Source of the DNA: an uncultured Clostridium sp.
GTDB taxonomy: Bacteria > Bacillota > Clostridia > Clostridiales > Clostridiaceae
Reading direction: 5' to 3'
Assembly: GCA_900540255.1 (NCBI GenBank)
Contig: UQFE01000002.1
Location: 1-64,000 of the forward strand
DNA: 64,000 bases
Of the stretch, positions 61,399-64,000 are shown in pieces (positions within the stretch are counted from its first letter, which is position 1; the number at the start of each line of letters is the position of its first letter). The position numbers and the translations under genes were made by a program. Below the pieces are notes generated by a model. It made no database searches. It had not been told where the DNA came from and worked only from the letters and a program-made list of their open reading frames with translations.

Positions 61399-62217
61399 TT
61401 AATATGCTCTTCCATCACAAATAAAGCTTGCATCTCCAATCATATAAATTGAATTATCTTCAATTTCTATTCTTAAATCCCCACCTGGAACTTTTACATT
61501 TACTTTTTTCTTTGTTAAATTTAACTTATTGGATACTACAACTGATGCCGAACATCCAGTTCCACAAGAATAAGTTGCTCCTGCTCCTCTTTCCCAGGTC
61601 TTTACTATAATATTTTCATCATCAACTACTTTTACAAAATTTACATTTGTACCTTGTTCAAAAAGCTCATATTTTTCAATATTCTTTCCCTCACTAACAT
61701 CAAAATTTTCATCATCAACAAAAATAACTGTATGAGGAACCCCAACTAAAATAGATGTTGCATTATACTTCTTACCGTTAACATTAATTTCTTCATCAAT
61801 TAATTCTGATTTATTTTTTAATGGTACTAATAATCCATCAAAGGATATTTCACCCATATATACTTTTACTCCTTTAACAATTCCATTTGTTATTGTAAGT
61901 TCAAGTTTCTTTATACCATCTCCAGTTTCAACTGATATTAAATCTTTTGTTACTATATTTCTTTCATATACATATTTACCAAAACATCTAATAGCATTTC
62001 CACACATATTAGCTCTTGACCCATCACTATTAATTATAACCATTTGTATATCTGCTACATTTGAATTTCTAACAAGAACTAACCCATCTGCTCCAATTCC
62101 AAATCTTCTATGACAAAGCTTTTTAGCTAAACTTTCTTCTTGTCCAACATATTCATTATTCAAATCTAATAAAAATATAAAATCATTTCCTGTTCCATGC
62201 ATTTTTGTAAACTTCAT
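61399..62217 (-). CDS. dapF: Diaminopimelate epimerase
   Basis: DapF converts LL- to meso-diaminopimelate for lysine and peptidoglycan. The 272 residues start FTKMHGTGNDFIFLLD and have both catalytic Cys residues, in ANMCGNAIRCFGKYV and YSCGTGCSASVV. Length is normal. GGAGGGGATATATT precedes the ATG. It is transcribed divergently from the rqcH gene. Confidence 0.96.
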   Translation of the reverse strand: MKFTKMHGTGNDFIFLLDLNNEYVGQEESLAKKLCHRRFGIGADGLVLVRNSNVADIQMVIINSDGSRANMCGNAIRCFGKYVYERNIVTKDLISVETGDGIKKLELTITNGIVKGVKVYMGEISFDGLLVPLKNKSELIDEEINVNGKKYNATSILVGVPHTVIFVDDENFDVSEGKNIEKYELFEQGTNVNFVKVVDDENIIVKTWERGAGATYSCGTGCSASVVVSNKLNLTKKKVNVKVPGGDLRIEIEDNSIYMIGDASFICDGRAY

Positions 62218-62307
62218 AATATATCCCCTCCTTCATTTTACCGTTTTACTATTACAAAAAATAATGATATACTTACTTTAATTAATACTAAAGAAAGGAT
62301 GATATTT

Positions 62308-64000
62308 ATGGCAATAGACGGTATCTACTTATATAGTTTAGTTGAAGATTTAAAAAAATCAATATTAAATTCTAAAATAGATAAAATTAATCAACCTGAA
62401 AAAGATGAAATTATAATAACATTACGAAAAGAAAGAAAAAACCTTAAACTTTTGTTATCTGCATCACCTAATTATCCAAGAATTCACCTAACAGAAGTTA
62501 CTAAACCTAACCCATTACAAGCCCCTATGTTTACAATGGTTCTTAGAAAATACTTAACTGGTGGTAAAATAATTGACATTGTTCAACTTGAAGGTGATAG
62601 AATTGTAAAATTTTTAATTGAAGCATCTGATGAACTTGGTTTTAACAGTATCTACACATTAATCGTTGAAATAATGGGCAGACACAGTAACATTACCTTA
62701 GTTAGAGAAAGAGATAATAAAATAATGGAGTGTATTAAACATATAACTCCATCAATGAATAGCTTTAGAATTTTACATCCTGGAGCAACCTACAAGCTTC
62801 CCCCAAAATCACCTAAAGTTAATCCTTTCTCTTATAATAATATCACTTTAGAAGAATTTGTGAATAATAACTCTATTATTTTTAATAAAAATTTCTTTAT
62901 TTCTTGTTTTACAGGTATTAGTAAACCATTATCTGAACATTTATTTATTGAATATAATAAAATTTATAGTGATTTTTCTATAAATAATATAAATAATTTT
63001 ATTAATAAATTTTTAAAAGACTTAATAAATAATGAAATTTTTAAAATTTATAAAGACAAAGATGGAAATTATGTAGATTTTTATATGATTCCTTTAGATC
63101 AATTTGAAGATATATTTACTGCTGAAATATTTGATAATACTCATGAATTAATGGATAATTATTATTTAGAAAAGGATAAACAAGAAAGAATAAAAGGACG
63201 TTCAGTAAATCTTCAAAAACTTGTTACTACTAATATTGAACGTTGTTTAAAAAAAGAAAAGAAATTAAATGAAGTATTAGAAAAATGTAATTTAAAAGAT
63301 GATATTAAAATTAAAGGTGATTTATTAACATCATATATATACAGTATAAAAAAAGGGGACACTTCTTTTACAACTGTAAACTTCTTTAGTGAAGATGGCG
63401 AAGAAATTACAATACCTTTAGATGAAAATAAAACTCCTTCTGAAAATGTTCAAATTTATTATAAAAAATATAATAAATTAAAAAAATCAGAGGAATCTGC
63501 AATTGAACAATTAGAAAAAAATGAATATGAACTTAAATATCTTAACTCTGTATTAACTAATATAGAAAACTGTGAAAGTTATGCTGAAATTGATGATATA
63601 AAAGAAGAACTTATTTCAACTGGCTATGTTAGAAAAAGAAAAGTTAATGGTAAAAATAAAAAATCTAATCCTTCTAAACCCCTTCATTTTATTTCATCAG
63701 ATGGTATTGATATTTTTGTAGGTAAAAATAATATTCAAAATGACCATTTATCATTAAAATTTGCAAATAAAAATTATATGTGGCTTCATACTAAAAATAT
63801 TCCTGGTTCACATGTAATTGTATGCTCTACTGATATACCTGATAATACTTTAATTGAAGCTGCAGTTTTAGCTGCTCATTATAGCAAAGCTAAAGAATCA
63901 TCAAAAGTAGATGTAGATTATACATTAGTTAAAAACCTAAAAAAACCAAATGGTGCTAATCCAGGAATGGTTATTTATCATACTAATTATACTATGACAG
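62308..64000 (+). CDS. rqcH: Rqc2/RqcH-type NFACT protein, incomplete at window end
   Basis: RqcH binds stalled 50S-peptidyl-tRNA complexes and recruits tRNA-Ala to add C-terminal Ala tails for degradation. The visible 564 residues start MAIDGIYLYSLVEDLKKSIL (NFACT-N). They continue with NYPRIHLTE and FTMVLRKYLTGG, a helix-hairpin-helix region, a coiled coil near 280-430 and the start of the NFACT-R domain with MWLHTKNIPGSHVIV. The gene runs off the window. AAAGGATG lies before the ATG. Old names include fibronectin-binding protein FbpA. Confidence 0.93.
   Translation, partial: MAIDGIYLYSLVEDLKKSILNSKIDKINQPEKDEIIITLRKERKNLKLLLSASPNYPRIHLTEVTKPNPLQAPMFTMVLRKYLTGGKIIDIVQLEGDRIVKFLIEASDELGFNSIYTLIVEIMGRHSNITLVRERDNKIMECIKHITPSMNSFRILHPGATYKLPPKSPKVNPFSYNNITLEEFVNNNSIIFNKNFFISCFTGISKPLSEHLFIEYNKIYSDFSINNINNFINKFLKDLINNEIFKIYKDKDGNYVDFYMIPLDQFEDIFTAEIFDNTHELMDNYYLEKDKQERIKGRSVNLQKLVTTNIERCLKKEKKLNEVLEKCNLKDDIKIKGDLLTSYIYSIKKGDTSFTTVNFFSEDGEEITIPLDENKTPSENVQIYYKKYNKLKKSEESAIEQLEKNEYELKYLNSVLTNIENCESYAEIDDIKEELISTGYVRKRKVNGKNKKSNPSKPLHFISSDGIDIFVGKNNIQNDHLSLKFANKNYMWLHTKNIPGSHVIVCSTDIPDNTLIEAAVLAAHYSKAKESSKVDVDYTLVKNLKKPNGANPGMVIYHTNYTMT

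Noticed and set aside
1..64000. tRNA, rRNA or tmRNA genes
   Set aside because: I looked for GC-rich cloverleaf segments with a CCA end and GTTCGA-type loops and for rRNA landmarks, and saw none.

Overview
This is an AT-rich stretch of a spore-forming Firmicute, most likely a Clostridium sensu stricto species. It carries all eight spoIIIA genes, spo0A, spoIVB, spoIIM, gerW and two sporulation-type DD-carboxypeptidases. The order efp - spoIIIAA-AH - asp23 - nusB - folD - xseA - xseB - ispA - dxs - tlyA - nadK - argR - recN - spoIVB - spo0A is the usual clostridial backbone. Almost all backbone genes lie on the minus strand with short gaps or overlaps.

Region 1 (1-8950) is accessory and partly decayed. 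It holds a HAD phosphatase, a Nudix hydrolase, a Fic-like protein without the catalytic His, a YvrJ/DUF1659/DUF2922 trio whose middle gene has an in-frame stop, an EcsC protein, a decayed stretch with a frameshifted XRE regulator, and a large serine recombinase. The recombinase ends 26 bp from an FAD oxidoreductase gene that has lost its C-terminus, so this looks like the edge of an integrated element. The most unusual content is a gene-less 1.67 kb (1675-3346) that I read as two diverged tandem copies of a large structured non-coding RNA. A short related RNA lies on the opposite strand at 1-200. Helices change sequence between copies but keep their pairing, and a small helix module recurs several times.

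Region 2 (9750-30760) is mostly housekeeping: a PyrK-like flavoprotein, an APC permease, Nudix, DacF-like proteins, DUF2953-gerW, scpA-scpB, a metal-handling cluster (two COG0523 GTPases, a PF03773 permease, a TIGR03943 protein), mgsA, an alkyladenine glycosylase, SPFH and PspA membrane-stress proteins, pdp-deoB nucleoside salvage, a XerD-like recombinase with most catalytic residues replaced, spoIIM and an HD phosphohydrolase.

Region 3 (30930-35550) is an accessory patch between the spoIIM group and spo0A: a DUF1622 protein, a complete IS200-type element, DUF4177 and DUF3221 proteins, a broken small membrane gene, a Cys-rich protein of unknown function and an intact tyrosine integrase flanked by att-like repeats.

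Region 4 (35549-54538) is the sporulation, isoprenoid, folate and DNA-repair backbone up to efp. Region 5 (54704-60275) is a compact type IV pilus/ComG-like operon: ATPase, platform protein, four prepilin-like proteins and three small assembly-type proteins. It is followed by a lipoprotein, dapF and the start of rqcH, which runs off the window. Three copies of a ~97 bp palindromic MITE-like repeat (5034, 47563, 53323) are scattered between genes. I saw no tRNA, rRNA or CRISPR array.
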